Positions 15,730 to 24,313 of a stretch of DNA of 64,000 bases are shown here, one piece after another. This DNA is from Sphingomonas sp. PP-CE-3G-477. Lineage in GTDB: Bacteria > Pseudomonadota > Alphaproteobacteria > Sphingomonadales > Sphingomonadaceae. The position numbers were made by a program, and so were the translations under genes. The first letter of the stretch is position 1. Each line of letters begins with the position of its first letter. The stretch spans positions 930,001 to 994,000 of the forward strand of contig NZ_QAOF01000001.1 of assembly GCF_003050745.1 (NCBI RefSeq), read 5' to 3'. The notes under the pieces were generated by a model. It did not search any database, was not told the DNA's origin, and worked only from the letters and a program-made list of their open reading frames with translations.

Positions 15730-17778
15730 ATGCGCGGATTACGTTGCGCCGTGATGACGGTCTTGCTGGCCGTGTGTGGGCTGGCAAGCGCGCCCGCGCT
15801 TGCGGAATCGCTGAACGGCTCCAGTCAGCATCTGATGATGAAGCTGGTCGCCGAAAGCGATCACCCGAAGGCCGGCGCGCCGCTGACGATCGCGCTCGCG
15901 ACGACGCCCGAAACGGGCTGGCACGGCTATTGGCGCAACCCGGGCGATGCGGGCTTTCCGGCGACGTTCGACTGGACTTTGCCGACGGGCGCGAAGGCAG
16001 GCGAGCCCGAATGGCCGGTGCCGACGACGCTGCTGATCGCGGGCCTGATGAACTATGTCTACGAGGCGCCCTATGCGCCGCTTGTGACGATCCAGGTCCC
16101 GGCGGGGCTGGCGGCGGGGTCGAAATTCCCCATCCGCCTGAAGACGAGCTACCTCGTCTGCTCGGCGACGATCTGCGTACCCGAAGAGAAGGCGCTCTCG
16201 CTCGACCTCACCATCGGTGACGGCGCGCCATCGCAGGCCGCCGCGTTCGCAGGCTGGCGTCAGGCGATTCCAAAGCCGCTCGATGCCGGCGCGACCTACG
16301 CGGCGAGCAACGGGACGATGCGGATCGCGGTGCCGTTCCCGGCGGGCGCGAAGATCGACAAGGCGTATTTCTTCCCGGTCACCACCGGCGCGATCGAGAA
16401 CGGCGCGGCGCAGACGGTCACGCGCGACGGCGACCGGCTGACGATCAGCACCAAGGTCGCGGCGAACGCCAAGGCTGGCGGACCGATCGAGGGCGTGCTG
16501 CGGATCGGCGACGGGCAGGGGCTCGGCGTCAAGGCGACGCCTGGTGCGGTGGCTGAAGCGGCCGGCGGTGACGCGACGAGCGCAAATGGCGAGAGCCTCT
16601 GGCTGACGGCGCTGATTGCATTCGCGGGTGCAGTGCTCGGCGGTCTGATCCTCAACATCATGCCGTGCGTCTTCCCGATCCTGAGCCTGAAGGCGCTCAG
16701 CCTCGCCCGTGGTGGTGCGAGCGAGAAGGACGCGCGCGGCGAGGCACTGGCCTATACCGCGGGCGTCGTGCTGGTCTGCCTCGGCCTCGGCGGTGCGATC
16801 CTGGCGCTGCGCGCAGGCGGGTCCGCGGTCGGCTGGGCGTTCCAGTTGCAGCATCCCGGCGCGATCGTCGCGTTGCTGCTGCTGAGCACCGCGATCGCGT
16901 TTAACCTCGCCGGGCTGTTCGAGGTGCCGACGCCGCGCTTTGCCGGTGAGAGTGGCGCAAGCGGTGCGTTCGCGACGGGCGCACTCGCCGCGTTCATCGC
17001 GACACCGTGCACAGGGCCGTTCATGGGCGCAGCACTCGGTGCGGCGCTGGTGTTACCATGGCCGGCGGCGCTCGCTGTGTTCGGCGGGCTTGGGATCGGC
17101 TTGTCGCTCCCCTTCCTCGCGATCGGATTCATTCCGTCGTGGCGGCGCTGGCTGCCGAAGCCTGGCGCGTGGATGGAGACGTTCCGCCACATCCTGTCGG
17201 TGCCGATGTTCCTCACCGCGATCGCACTTGGCTGGGTGCTCGGACGCCAGACCGGCGTGGACACGCTCACGCTCGCACTGGTCGCGGTGCTGGCGGTCGG
17301 CGCGGTGCTGTGGATCGGCGGCTCTCGCCAGCGCAAGGGCAAGTCGTTCGGCGTGGTGGCGCAGATCCTGCTGCTCGTCGTGTTCGTGGGCAGCGCGGTG
17401 CTGATCTCGCGCGCGCCGCCGGCCGCCGCCAAGACTGCGACCGCGGGCGACGAGGCGTTCACCGAGGTCAAGCTCGCTTCGCTGCGCGCCGAAAAACGCC
17501 CGGTGTTCGTCTACTTCACCGCTGACTGGTGCCTGACGTGCAAGGTCAACGAGAAGGCAGCGATCGACACCACCGGCGTCCGCGACGCCTTCGCCGAGCA
17601 CAACGTCGCCGCGCTGATCGGCGACTGGACCGACGGCGACCCGGTGATGGGCCACTTCATCCAGGCCCACAACCGCGCTGGCGTGCCGCTGTACCTATAC
17701 TACGCGCCGGGCGCAGCCGAACCCACCGTCCTCCCGCAGGTCCTCACGCCAGGCCTGCTCGAAGGCCTGGGCGCCTAA
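15730..17778 (+). CDS. Protein-disulfide reductase, DsbD/ScsB family
   Basis: Carries electrons from cytoplasmic thioredoxin across the inner membrane. 682 residues: signal peptide, a periplasmic N-terminal domain with Cys144 and Cys149 (LVCSATICVPEE), a transmembrane part of about eight helices (about 290-560) with the redox pair in NIMPCVFP and ATPCTGPF, and a C-terminal thioredoxin domain with CLTC (DWCLTCKVNEKAA). The long N-terminal domain fits ScsB or alphaproteobacterial DsbD better than E. coli DsbD. ATG 15730 follows AAGG by 6 nt; earlier in-frame ATGs lack a site. Divergent from the phosphatase gene. Confidence 0.9.
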   Translation: MRGLRCAVMTVLLAVCGLASAPALAESLNGSSQHLMMKLVAESDHPKAGAPLTIALATTPETGWHGYWRNPGDAGFPATFDWTLPTGAKAGEPEWPVPTTLLIAGLMNYVYEAPYAPLVTIQVPAGLAAGSKFPIRLKTSYLVCSATICVPEEKALSLDLTIGDGAPSQAAAFAGWRQAIPKPLDAGATYAASNGTMRIAVPFPAGAKIDKAYFFPVTTGAIENGAAQTVTRDGDRLTISTKVAANAKAGGPIEGVLRIGDGQGLGVKATPGAVAEAAGGDATSANGESLWLTALIAFAGAVLGGLILNIMPCVFPILSLKALSLARGGASEKDARGEALAYTAGVVLVCLGLGGAILALRAGGSAVGWAFQLQHPGAIVALLLLSTAIAFNLAGLFEVPTPRFAGESGASGAFATGALAAFIATPCTGPFMGAALGAALVLPWPAALAVFGGLGIGLSLPFLAIGFIPSWRRWLPKPGAWMETFRHILSVPMFLTAIALGWVLGRQTGVDTLTLALVAVLAVGAVLWIGGSRQRKGKSFGVVAQILLLVVFVGSAVLISRAPPAAAKTATAGDEAFTEVKLASLRAEKRPVFVYFTADWCLTCKVNEKAAIDTTGVRDAFAEHNVAALIGDWTDGDPVMGHFIQAHNRAGVPLYLYYAPGAAEPTVLPQVLTPGLLEGLGA

Positions 17779-17900
17779 GATACGATCTTCTTCCCGATGG
17801 GGGAGGATCGGGCGAATACCAGTACACAGAAGGACTTGTGCAGCGCAGCGATGCGTTGCAGCATGGAACCGCAACGCTTGATGGGGAATTGACCGTTTCG

Positions 17901-19427
17901 ATGGGGAAACAAGCGTTCGACGAAATCATGGGGACACCGGGCGATACGACCGCCCGGCCCGAACTGGCGGCATTGTGCAAGTGGATCGAGGATACGCCTG
18001 ACGCCGAACTGCGTCGCCGTCAGGAAGCTGCCGAGACGACGTTCCGGCAGCTCGGCATCACCTTTGCGGTGTACGGCGAGAACGAGGCGGCCGAGCGGAT
18101 CATTCCGTTCGACATCGTCCCGCGCGTGTTCCTCCACGACGAATGGACGCGGCTCTCCGAGGGCTTGGTCCAGCGCGTCGAGGCGATCAACGCATTCCTC
18201 AACGATATCTACGGCGAACGACGCATCTTGAAGGAGGGCATACTCCCCGAGGACCTCGTACTCGGCAACGCGCAGTTCCGGCCTGAGATCGCCGGCATAA
18301 GGCCGCCGCACGGCATCTGGGCCCATATCTGCGGCATCGATCTCGTCCGCACCGGCCCCGACGACTTCTTCGTGCTAGAGGACAATGCGCGCACGCCGTC
18401 CGGTGTCAGCTACATGCTTGAAAACCGCGAGGCGATGCTTCGCCTCTGCCCCGAACTCTTCCGCGAATTCCGTGTGGCGGCGGTCGACAGCTATCCCGAC
18501 CGCCTGCTCGAGACGATGAAGTCGGTCGCTCCGCACGGCACCGGCTCCAACCCGACTTGTGTGTTGCTGACCCCCGGCCATTACAACTCCGCCTATTACG
18601 AGCACAGCTTTCTGGCGGATTCGATGGGAATCGAGCTCGTCGAGGCCGCCGATCTCGTGGTCGACGACGACGTCGTGTGGATGCGGACGATCGCCGGCCG
18701 GGTGAAGGTCGACGTGATCTATCGCCGGATCGACGACGACTATCTCGATCCGCTCGTGTTCCGTCCGGATTCGGCGCTCGGCGTGCCCGGGCTGATCGCA
18801 GCCTATGCGGCGGGCAACGTCGCGATCATGAATGCGCCGGGCAACGGCATCGCCGACGACAAGGCAATCTACAGCTACATGCCCGACATCGTGAAATTCT
18901 ACTCGGGCGGTGAGTGCAAGCTGCGCAACGTCGAAACCTGGCGCTGCCGCGAACCGCAGGCGCTGAAGTACGTCCTCGACAATCTAAAAGATGTCGTCGT
19001 CAAGCTGGTCGACGGCTCAGGCGGCTACGGAATGCTCGTCGGCCCGACGGCGTCGAAGCAGGAGATCGAGGATTTCCGCGCCGCGCTGATCGCCGAACCG
19101 CATCGCTACATCGCACAGCCCACGCTTGCCCTGTCCACCGTTCCGACGATGGCGGACGGCGGTTTGAGCCCCCGTCACGTCGATTTCCGCCCGTTCGTCT
19201 TGACCGGCTCGAAAGGTGTGCAAGTCGTGCCCGGAGGCCTGACGCGCGTTGCGCTCAAGGAGGGATCGCTGGTGGTCAATTCGAGCCAGGGTGGCGGGAC
19301 CAAGGACAGTTTCGTGCTGATGGCGGATCAATCGCAGCGCATGGCGGCGGGCGTGATGACGCAGACGATGGGCGGCATGTCGCAATCGCTCGGTACGATG
19401 CTGCCATCGCCGGGAGCGGACTCCTGA
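17901..19427 (+). CDS. Circularly permuted ATP-grasp protein (type 2 family)
   Basis: About 508 residues in the circularly permuted ATP-grasp family, thought to ligate amino acids or peptides; the product is not known. Family hallmarks are EDNARTPSGVSYMLENREAM, ILLTPGHYNSAYYEH-like text, and VVKLVDGSGGYGMLVGP. The end is Ser/Met/Gln-rich. ATG 17901 gives a family-like start (MGKQAFDEIMG); a GTG at 17838 preceded by AGAAGGA would add 21 residues. It is the first gene of a set with an alpha-E protein (overlap of 1 nt) and a transglutaminase-like protein. This trio is a recurrent conserved neighbourhood in bacteria. Confidence 0.88.
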   Translation: MGKQAFDEIMGTPGDTTARPELAALCKWIEDTPDAELRRRQEAAETTFRQLGITFAVYGENEAAERIIPFDIVPRVFLHDEWTRLSEGLVQRVEAINAFLNDIYGERRILKEGILPEDLVLGNAQFRPEIAGIRPPHGIWAHICGIDLVRTGPDDFFVLEDNARTPSGVSYMLENREAMLRLCPELFREFRVAAVDSYPDRLLETMKSVAPHGTGSNPTCVLLTPGHYNSAYYEHSFLADSMGIELVEAADLVVDDDVVWMRTIAGRVKVDVIYRRIDDDYLDPLVFRPDSALGVPGLIAAYAAGNVAIMNAPGNGIADDKAIYSYMPDIVKFYSGGECKLRNVETWRCREPQALKYVLDNLKDVVVKLVDGSGGYGMLVGPTASKQEIEDFRAALIAEPHRYIAQPTLALSTVPTMADGGLSPRHVDFRPFVLTGSKGVQVVPGGLTRVALKEGSLVVNSSQGGGTKDSFVLMADQSQRMAAGVMTQTMGGMSQSLGTMLPSPGADS

Positions 19428-20362
19428 TGCTCTCGCGCACCGCATCGTCGCTCTACTGGCTCGGGCGCTATTTCGAGCGCGCCGACTTCATAGCGCGGCT
19501 AGTTGAGGCCACCGTCCGCCTCGATGTGCTGTCTTCTCAGCCGGCGGGCGAAGCGGCCTGGGCGTCCGCACTCGCCGTCACCGAAACCGAGGAGCCGTTC
19601 GCGACGCTCGGCGCGGGCATGACGCAGACCGAGGTGGTCCGCTTCCTGACGCTCGATTCGAGCCATCCCGGCTCGATCGTCCGCTGCGTCGACATGGCGC
19701 GCAACAACGCCAAGGCAGTGCGCACCGCGCTGACCCGCGAGGCCTGGACCGCGATCAATCGCGCATGGCTGCTGTTCGAGAACCGGACGACGCCGCGCAG
19801 CACGACCGACCAGATGAACCTGGTCGAGGCGGTCAAGAACGAGACACGCGGCTTCGAGGGCGCAGTCCACCGCATGCTGCGCAACCAGACGACGTGGTTC
19901 ATCCGGCTCGGCCAGGCGGTCGAGCGCGCGGACAACACCGCGCGTCTGCTCGACGTCAAATACCATATCCTGTTGCCTGAGGGCGAGCGCCTGGGCGGCG
20001 CGATCGATCGCGACCAGTGGACGACGATCCTCCAGACCGTGTCCGCGGTCACCGCCTATCGCTGGCTGTATAATGACGGTTTGCGGCCTGCGGACGTCAT
20101 CGACCTGTTGCTGGCGCGCGCGGAACTCCCGCGAAGCCTCGCCGCGTCAGTCGAAGAGACGGTCGACGTGCTGAACCTGCTGGCGAAACGCACGGGCAAT
20201 CACGGGGAGGCGGACAGGATGGCACGGATGCGCGCGAGCCGGATGGGCAAGACCCGATCCGGCGAAGTGATCTCGTCGGGGCTGCATCAGTATCTTCAAG
20301 CCTTCATCGCGGAGAACGCGCTGCTGCACGGCGCGATCGGTCGCCAGTTCAAGTTCCTTTGA
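19427..20362 (+). CDS. Alpha-E domain protein
   Basis: 311 residues, nearly all helical. It begins MLSRTASSLYWLGRYFERAD, the typical start of alpha-E proteins, and includes FIRLGQAVERADNTARLLDV. These proteins almost always lie beside circularly permuted ATP-grasp genes and probably form a complex or supply a substrate; the biochemical role is unknown. Start and stop are fused with neighbours on both sides (TGATG), indicating one transcript. Confidence 0.9.
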   Translation: MLSRTASSLYWLGRYFERADFIARLVEATVRLDVLSSQPAGEAAWASALAVTETEEPFATLGAGMTQTEVVRFLTLDSSHPGSIVRCVDMARNNAKAVRTALTREAWTAINRAWLLFENRTTPRSTTDQMNLVEAVKNETRGFEGAVHRMLRNQTTWFIRLGQAVERADNTARLLDVKYHILLPEGERLGGAIDRDQWTTILQTVSAVTAYRWLYNDGLRPADVIDLLLARAELPRSLAASVEETVDVLNLLAKRTGNHGEADRMARMRASRMGKTRSGEVISSGLHQYLQAFIAENALLHGAIGRQFKFL

Positions 20363-21171
20363 TGCGATTGTCGATCGATCACCACACGATCTACCGCTTC
20401 AGCCAGCCGCAGGGTCGGCTCGTCCAGATGCTCCGGCTGACGCCCGAGAACACGCATGACCAGACCGTGGCGTCGTGGCGGATCGACGTCGATTGCGACG
20501 CCAGGCTGCGGCCGGGCAGGGACGGCTTCGGCAACGCGGTGACGATGCTGTACGCCGAGGGGCCGGTCGACGGGATCGAGATCACCGTGACGGGCGAGGT
20601 GCTGACCAGCCATTCGGACGGCGTATTGCACGGCGTCCACGAGACTTTGCCGCCTGCCGTCTATCTGCGCTCGACCGAGGCTACGGCGCCGGATGCGACG
20701 ATCGCCGAATTCGCTGCCGATGCGGCGGTCGGCGCGCGCGACCGGATCGGGGCGCTGCACCGGTTGAACCGCGCGTTGCACAAGCAGTTCGTCTTCGATG
20801 CCGGTCGTCCGGAACCGGGTCGGACCGCCGCAGCGGCATTTCGCCAGGACAGCGCGACGCCGCGCGACATGGCGCAGATGTTCGCGGTCGCGGCACGCTC
20901 GCTCGGCGCGCCCGCACGGTATGTGTCGGGCTATCATCACAACGATCACGAGGTCGTGCATCTGCCCACGCCGCATGGCTGGGCGGAGGCGTTCGTCGAC
21001 GGGCTGGGCTGGGTCGGCTTCGATCCGTGCACGGGGATGTCGCCCGAGGAGCATTACGTCCGCGTCGCGATGGCGCTCGATGCGGCGGGATCGGCGCCAG
21101 TGGCGGGCTCGCGACTGGGCGAGGGTGGCGAGGAACTCGACGTCGACGTGGTGGTCCAACGCGAGGACTGA
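20362..21171 (+). CDS. Transglutaminase-like protein lacking the catalytic cysteine
   Basis: 269 residues. N-terminal bacterial transglutaminase-associated domain (MRLSIDHHTIYRFSQPQ, about 1-95), then the transglutaminase-like core (about 125-230). The core is well kept: AARSLGAPARYVSGY, the catalytic-type His in HGWAEAF, and Asp in VGFDP. At the place where active members have G-x-CxD, here the sequence reads SATPRDMAQMF: the Cys is Pro. Nothing suggests a frameshift. The protein is therefore likely a non-catalytic binding member, or uses another mechanism. It overlaps the alpha-E gene by 1 nt. Confidence 0.87.
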   Translation: MRLSIDHHTIYRFSQPQGRLVQMLRLTPENTHDQTVASWRIDVDCDARLRPGRDGFGNAVTMLYAEGPVDGIEITVTGEVLTSHSDGVLHGVHETLPPAVYLRSTEATAPDATIAEFAADAAVGARDRIGALHRLNRALHKQFVFDAGRPEPGRTAAAAFRQDSATPRDMAQMFAVAARSLGAPARYVSGYHHNDHEVVHLPTPHGWAEAFVDGLGWVGFDPCTGMSPEEHYVRVAMALDAAGSAPVAGSRLGEGGEELDVDVVVQRED

Positions 21172-21180
21172 GGTTGCTTT

Positions 21181-21230
21181 ATCGCCAGGGCGGGGACCCA
21201 GACTTGGCCCCCGCCTTCGCGAGAAAACAA
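21181..21230. repeat. Degenerate palindromic repeat (CTTCGCGAGAAAACA type)
   Basis: GGCGGGGACCCAGACTTGG followed by CCCCCGCCTTCGCGAG; a worn copy of the family seen at 13903 and 26903. It lies between the convergent transglutaminase-like and bpt genes. Confidence 0.65.
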
Positions 21231-21237
21231 GAAGGGG

Positions 21238-22014
21238 TTACGCCAGCGCCGCGACCCGTGCTGGCGGCGTTACAAGATCCGCATCCTCCAGCCGTCGCCA
21301 CCCCGCCGGCCCCAGCACTTCCAGTGGCCGGTACCGCGTCTTGTACTCCATCCGCGGCGAGCCCTTCACCCAATATCCGAGATACACGTACGGCAGCCCG
21401 GCATCGCGGGCGCGCAGGATGTGGTCCATGATGATAAAGTTGCCGAGCCCCGGTCGCGCCGTATCGTCGGCCGCGAAGAAGCTGTAGACCATCGAAAGGC
21501 CGTCCGCCTGGCGATCGGTCAGGCAGGCACCGATCAGCGCGCCCTGAACGCCGTCGACCGACGGCTCGCGGTACTCGACGATCACCGAATTGACCGGCGA
21601 ATGCTCGATCATGTCGGCATAGTCGTCTTCGTCCATCCCGGCCATCCCGCCACCGGGATGGCGCGTGCCGAGGTAACGGCGGAGCAACTGAAACTGTTCG
21701 TCGGTCGCCCATGCCTTGCACGCGGTAATCTCGATATCGCCGAGCCGCTTCAGCAGTTTGCGCTGCGTAGCGTTGGGCATGAACTCATCGGTCACCACGC
21801 GGACCGAGACGCACGCCGTACACCCCGAACAGGACGGCCGATACGCCACGCCCTGGCTACGACGAAACCCGATCCGGCCGAGCGCATCGTTCAACTCGTT
21901 CGCATGCGGACCGGTCAGTTCGGTGAACACCTTTCGCTCCTGACGATCCGGCAGATACGGGCACGGCGCAGGGCTGGTGACGAAGAAGCGCGGGAAACGG
22001 AAAGGCGCGGTCAC
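21238..22014 (-). CDS. bpt: Aspartate/glutamate leucyltransferase (N-end rule)
   Basis: Transfers Leu from Leu-tRNA to proteins with N-terminal Asp or Glu, marking them for ClpS/ClpAP degradation. 258 residues, normal length. The N-terminal Cys motif [12 protein letters not shown] and earlier [10 protein letters not shown], plus the C-terminal [19 protein letters not shown], are diagnostic of the Bpt/arginyltransferase family. It starts with GTG 22014. It follows the threonine ammonia-lyase gene on the same strand with a gap of 127 bp in which I see no gene. Confidence 0.93.
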   Translation of the reverse strand: MTAPFRFPRFFVTSPAPCPYLPDRQERKVFTELTGPHANELNDALGRIGFRRSQGVAYRPSCSGCTACVSVRVVTDEFMPNATQRKLLKRLGDIEITACKAWATDEQFQLLRRYLGTRHPGGGMAGMDEDDYADMIEHSPVNSVIVEYREPSVDGVQGALIGACLTDRQADGLSMVYSFFAADDTARPGLGNFIIMDHILRARDAGLPYVYLGYWVKGSPRMEYKTRYRPLEVLGPAGWRRLEDADLVTPPARVAALA

Positions 22015-22141
22015 CGAGCGAAAAGTCCTTCAGGCAGGCGCGATCAGCCGCGTCGCCCCGTATATGGCCGCCCTGCGGCAACGTGCAATCGGTTTACCAC
22101 GAATGGCCGTTAACGCGGTAAATCACCGTATCAGAATGGGA

Positions 22142-23401
22142 TTATGCCAGCTCGACGGTCGACGTCTCGTACCCGCCAGCCCGCAATGCCCCCACCAGCC
22201 GATCGAGATGCGCGCGGTCGCGAAGCTCGCATTCGATGTCGGTGATGAGCCCCTTCGCCGGCAATGTCGTGAATACGCGCTGGTGATAGATCTCGATGAT
22301 GTTGACGCGTTCCTGGTCGAAGATCCGCGCGACATGGAACAGCGCACCCGGCTTATCCTGCAACCGGATGCGCAACCGCGCGAGCCGTCCCGACCGCGCC
22401 AGATCGCGCAACAGCACGTTGGCGAGCAGCCGCGTATCGATATTGCCACCGCACAGCACGATGCCGACGGTCTTCCCCGCGAACCGCTCAGGATGCGACA
22501 GCAGCGCGGCAAGCCCGGCAGCGCCAGCCCCCTCGACCACGGTCTTCTCGATCTGGAGCAGCAGGCTGACGGACTCTTCCAGGCTGCGCTCGCTGACGAG
22601 GACGATGTCATCGACCAGTTCGGCGACGATCTTCGAGGTGATCGCCCCCGGCTCCTTGACCGCGATACCCTCCGCCAGCGTATCGCCGGCGCACGCCATG
22701 TCGGTGCCGTTGATCCGGTTATACATCGACGGGAACAGCTCGGCCTGCACGCCGACCACCTCGATCGGATGACCGCCCGGCGCTTCGCTCAAGGCGCGCG
22801 CGACCGTCGACATGCCCGAGATGAGACCGCCGCCGCCGATCGGGATGACCAAAGTATCGAGCTGCGGCACGTCTTCCAGCATCTCGATCGCGACGGTGCC
22901 TTGCCCTGCAATGACGCGCGGATCGTCGAACGGGTGGACGAAGGTGAAGCCGCACTCGCCCTCGAGGATACGCGCATGCGCATAGGCCGCGTCGAACATC
23001 TCGCCGTGCAGCACGACGTTGGCGCCGTGGCCTTCGGTCTGCATGACCTTCACGGTCGGCGTGTTGGTCGGCATCACGATCGTCGTCGGGATGCCGAGCC
23101 GGTTGGCGTGATAGGCGAGCCCTTGCGCATGATTGCCCGCCGACGCGGCGATGACGCCCTTGGCGCGCGCCTCCGCCGACAGCTGCAACAGCGTGTTGAG
23201 CGCACCGCGCTCCTTGTACGCCGCGGTGAACTGCAAGTTCTCGAATTTCAGATACACCGTCGCGCCGGTCATCTTGCTCAGCGTCTTGCTGATCAGCGTC
23301 GGGGTGCGGACGATCGAGTCGCGGATCCGGTCATGCGCGACGCGGACGTCGTCGATCGAGACGGGGAGGGTGGGTGCCGCTACGGCAGCGTGGGTAGCCA
23401 T
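22142..23401 (-). CDS. ilvA: Threonine ammonia-lyase with C-terminal ACT domain
   Basis: PLP enzyme that converts threonine to 2-oxobutanoate and ammonia. 419 residues. The PLP lysine is Lys63 in FTAAYKERGA; the glycine-rich phosphate loop is IGGGGLISG. Residues about 335-419 form one ACT-like domain (ARLRIRLQDKPGALFHVARI), so allosteric control by amino acids is likely. One ACT domain and about 420 residues are shared with short biosynthetic and catabolic forms, so the pathway role is not settled. ATG 23401 (MATHAAVAAP) is preferred to the start 39 nt upstream. Confidence 0.9.
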   Translation of the reverse strand: MATHAAVAAPTLPVSIDDVRVAHDRIRDSIVRTPTLISKTLSKMTGATVYLKFENLQFTAAYKERGALNTLLQLSAEARAKGVIAASAGNHAQGLAYHANRLGIPTTIVMPTNTPTVKVMQTEGHGANVVLHGEMFDAAYAHARILEGECGFTFVHPFDDPRVIAGQGTVAIEMLEDVPQLDTLVIPIGGGGLISGMSTVARALSEAPGGHPIEVVGVQAELFPSMYNRINGTDMACAGDTLAEGIAVKEPGAITSKIVAELVDDIVLVSERSLEESVSLLLQIEKTVVEGAGAAGLAALLSHPERFAGKTVGIVLCGGNIDTRLLANVLLRDLARSGRLARLRIRLQDKPGALFHVARIFDQERVNIIEIYHQRVFTTLPAKGLITDIECELRDRAHLDRLVGALRAGGYETSTVELA

Positions 23402-23458
23402 GCCCGACCCGCTAGACCATCTGGCGCGCATGGGAAACACCGCTTATGCGCGGACGCT

Positions 23459-24313
23459 ATGGCAAAACTGGCATTCATCGGAACCGGCGTCATGGGCGCG
23501 CCGATGGCGGGGCACCTCGCCGCGGCAGGGCACGACGTCACCGTCTACAATCGGACTCAGGCCAAGGCGTTGGCATGGGCCGATAAATATGGCGGCAAGG
23601 TTGCCGACACGCCCGCGGCGGCGGTGAAGGATGCCGAGGCGGTGTTCGCCTGTGTCGGCAACGACGACGATCTGGCCGGTGTCACTTTAGGCGAGGACGG
23701 CGCGTTCGCCGCGATGCGCGACGACGCGGTGTTCGTCGATCACACGACGGTTTCGGCCTCGATCGCGCGACGCCTCGCGGGCGAGCGCACGCTGGTAGTC
23801 GACGCACCGGTATCGGGCGGACAAGCTGGCGCGGAGAACGGCAAGCTCTCGATCATGTGCGGCGGTTCGGCCGAGGCGATGGCGAAGGCCGAACCCTTCA
23901 TGCAGGCCTATGCCGCGCGGATCGTCCATGTCGGCGAAGCAGGCGCAGGGCAGACCACCAAGATGTGCAACCAGATCGCGATCGCCGGCGTCATCCAAGG
24001 CGTCGCCGAATCGCTGCGGTTCGCGCAAAACTCCGGCCTCGATCTCGACAAGGTGTTTGAGGCGATCTCGGGCGGCGCGGCGCAGAGCTGGCAGATGGTC
24101 AATCGCTGGCCGACGATGGCGAAGGACGAGTTCGACTTCGGTTTCGCGGTCGACTGGATGCGCAAGGACCTAGGCCTCGCGCTCGACGAAGCACGACGCA
24201 ACGGCGCGGTGCTGCCGGTCGCGGCGCTGGTCGATCAATTCTACGCCGATGTTCAGGCGATGGGCGGCGCCCGCCAGGACACGAGCGCGCTGGTACGGAG
24301 ATTGCCGAAGTGA
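23459..24313 (+). CDS. NAD(P)-dependent beta-hydroxyacid dehydrogenase
   Basis: 284 residues, 3-hydroxyisobutyrate/6-phosphogluconate dehydrogenase superfamily. The Rossmann motif is IGTGVMGAPMAGHL at the N-terminus, the substrate motif is DAPVSGGQAGAENG, and the catalytic Lys lies in GQTTKMCNQ. The C-terminal half is the helical dimer domain. Candidate substrates are tartronate semialdehyde, 3-hydroxyisobutyrate or similar; sequence alone does not decide. The stop overlaps the next gene's GTG by 4 bp. Confidence 0.88.
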   Translation: MAKLAFIGTGVMGAPMAGHLAAAGHDVTVYNRTQAKALAWADKYGGKVADTPAAAVKDAEAVFACVGNDDDLAGVTLGEDGAFAAMRDDAVFVDHTTVSASIARRLAGERTLVVDAPVSGGQAGAENGKLSIMCGGSAEAMAKAEPFMQAYAARIVHVGEAGAGQTTKMCNQIAIAGVIQGVAESLRFAQNSGLDLDKVFEAISGGAAQSWQMVNRWPTMAKDEFDFGFAVDWMRKDLGLALDEARRNGAVLPVAALVDQFYADVQAMGGARQDTSALVRRLPK

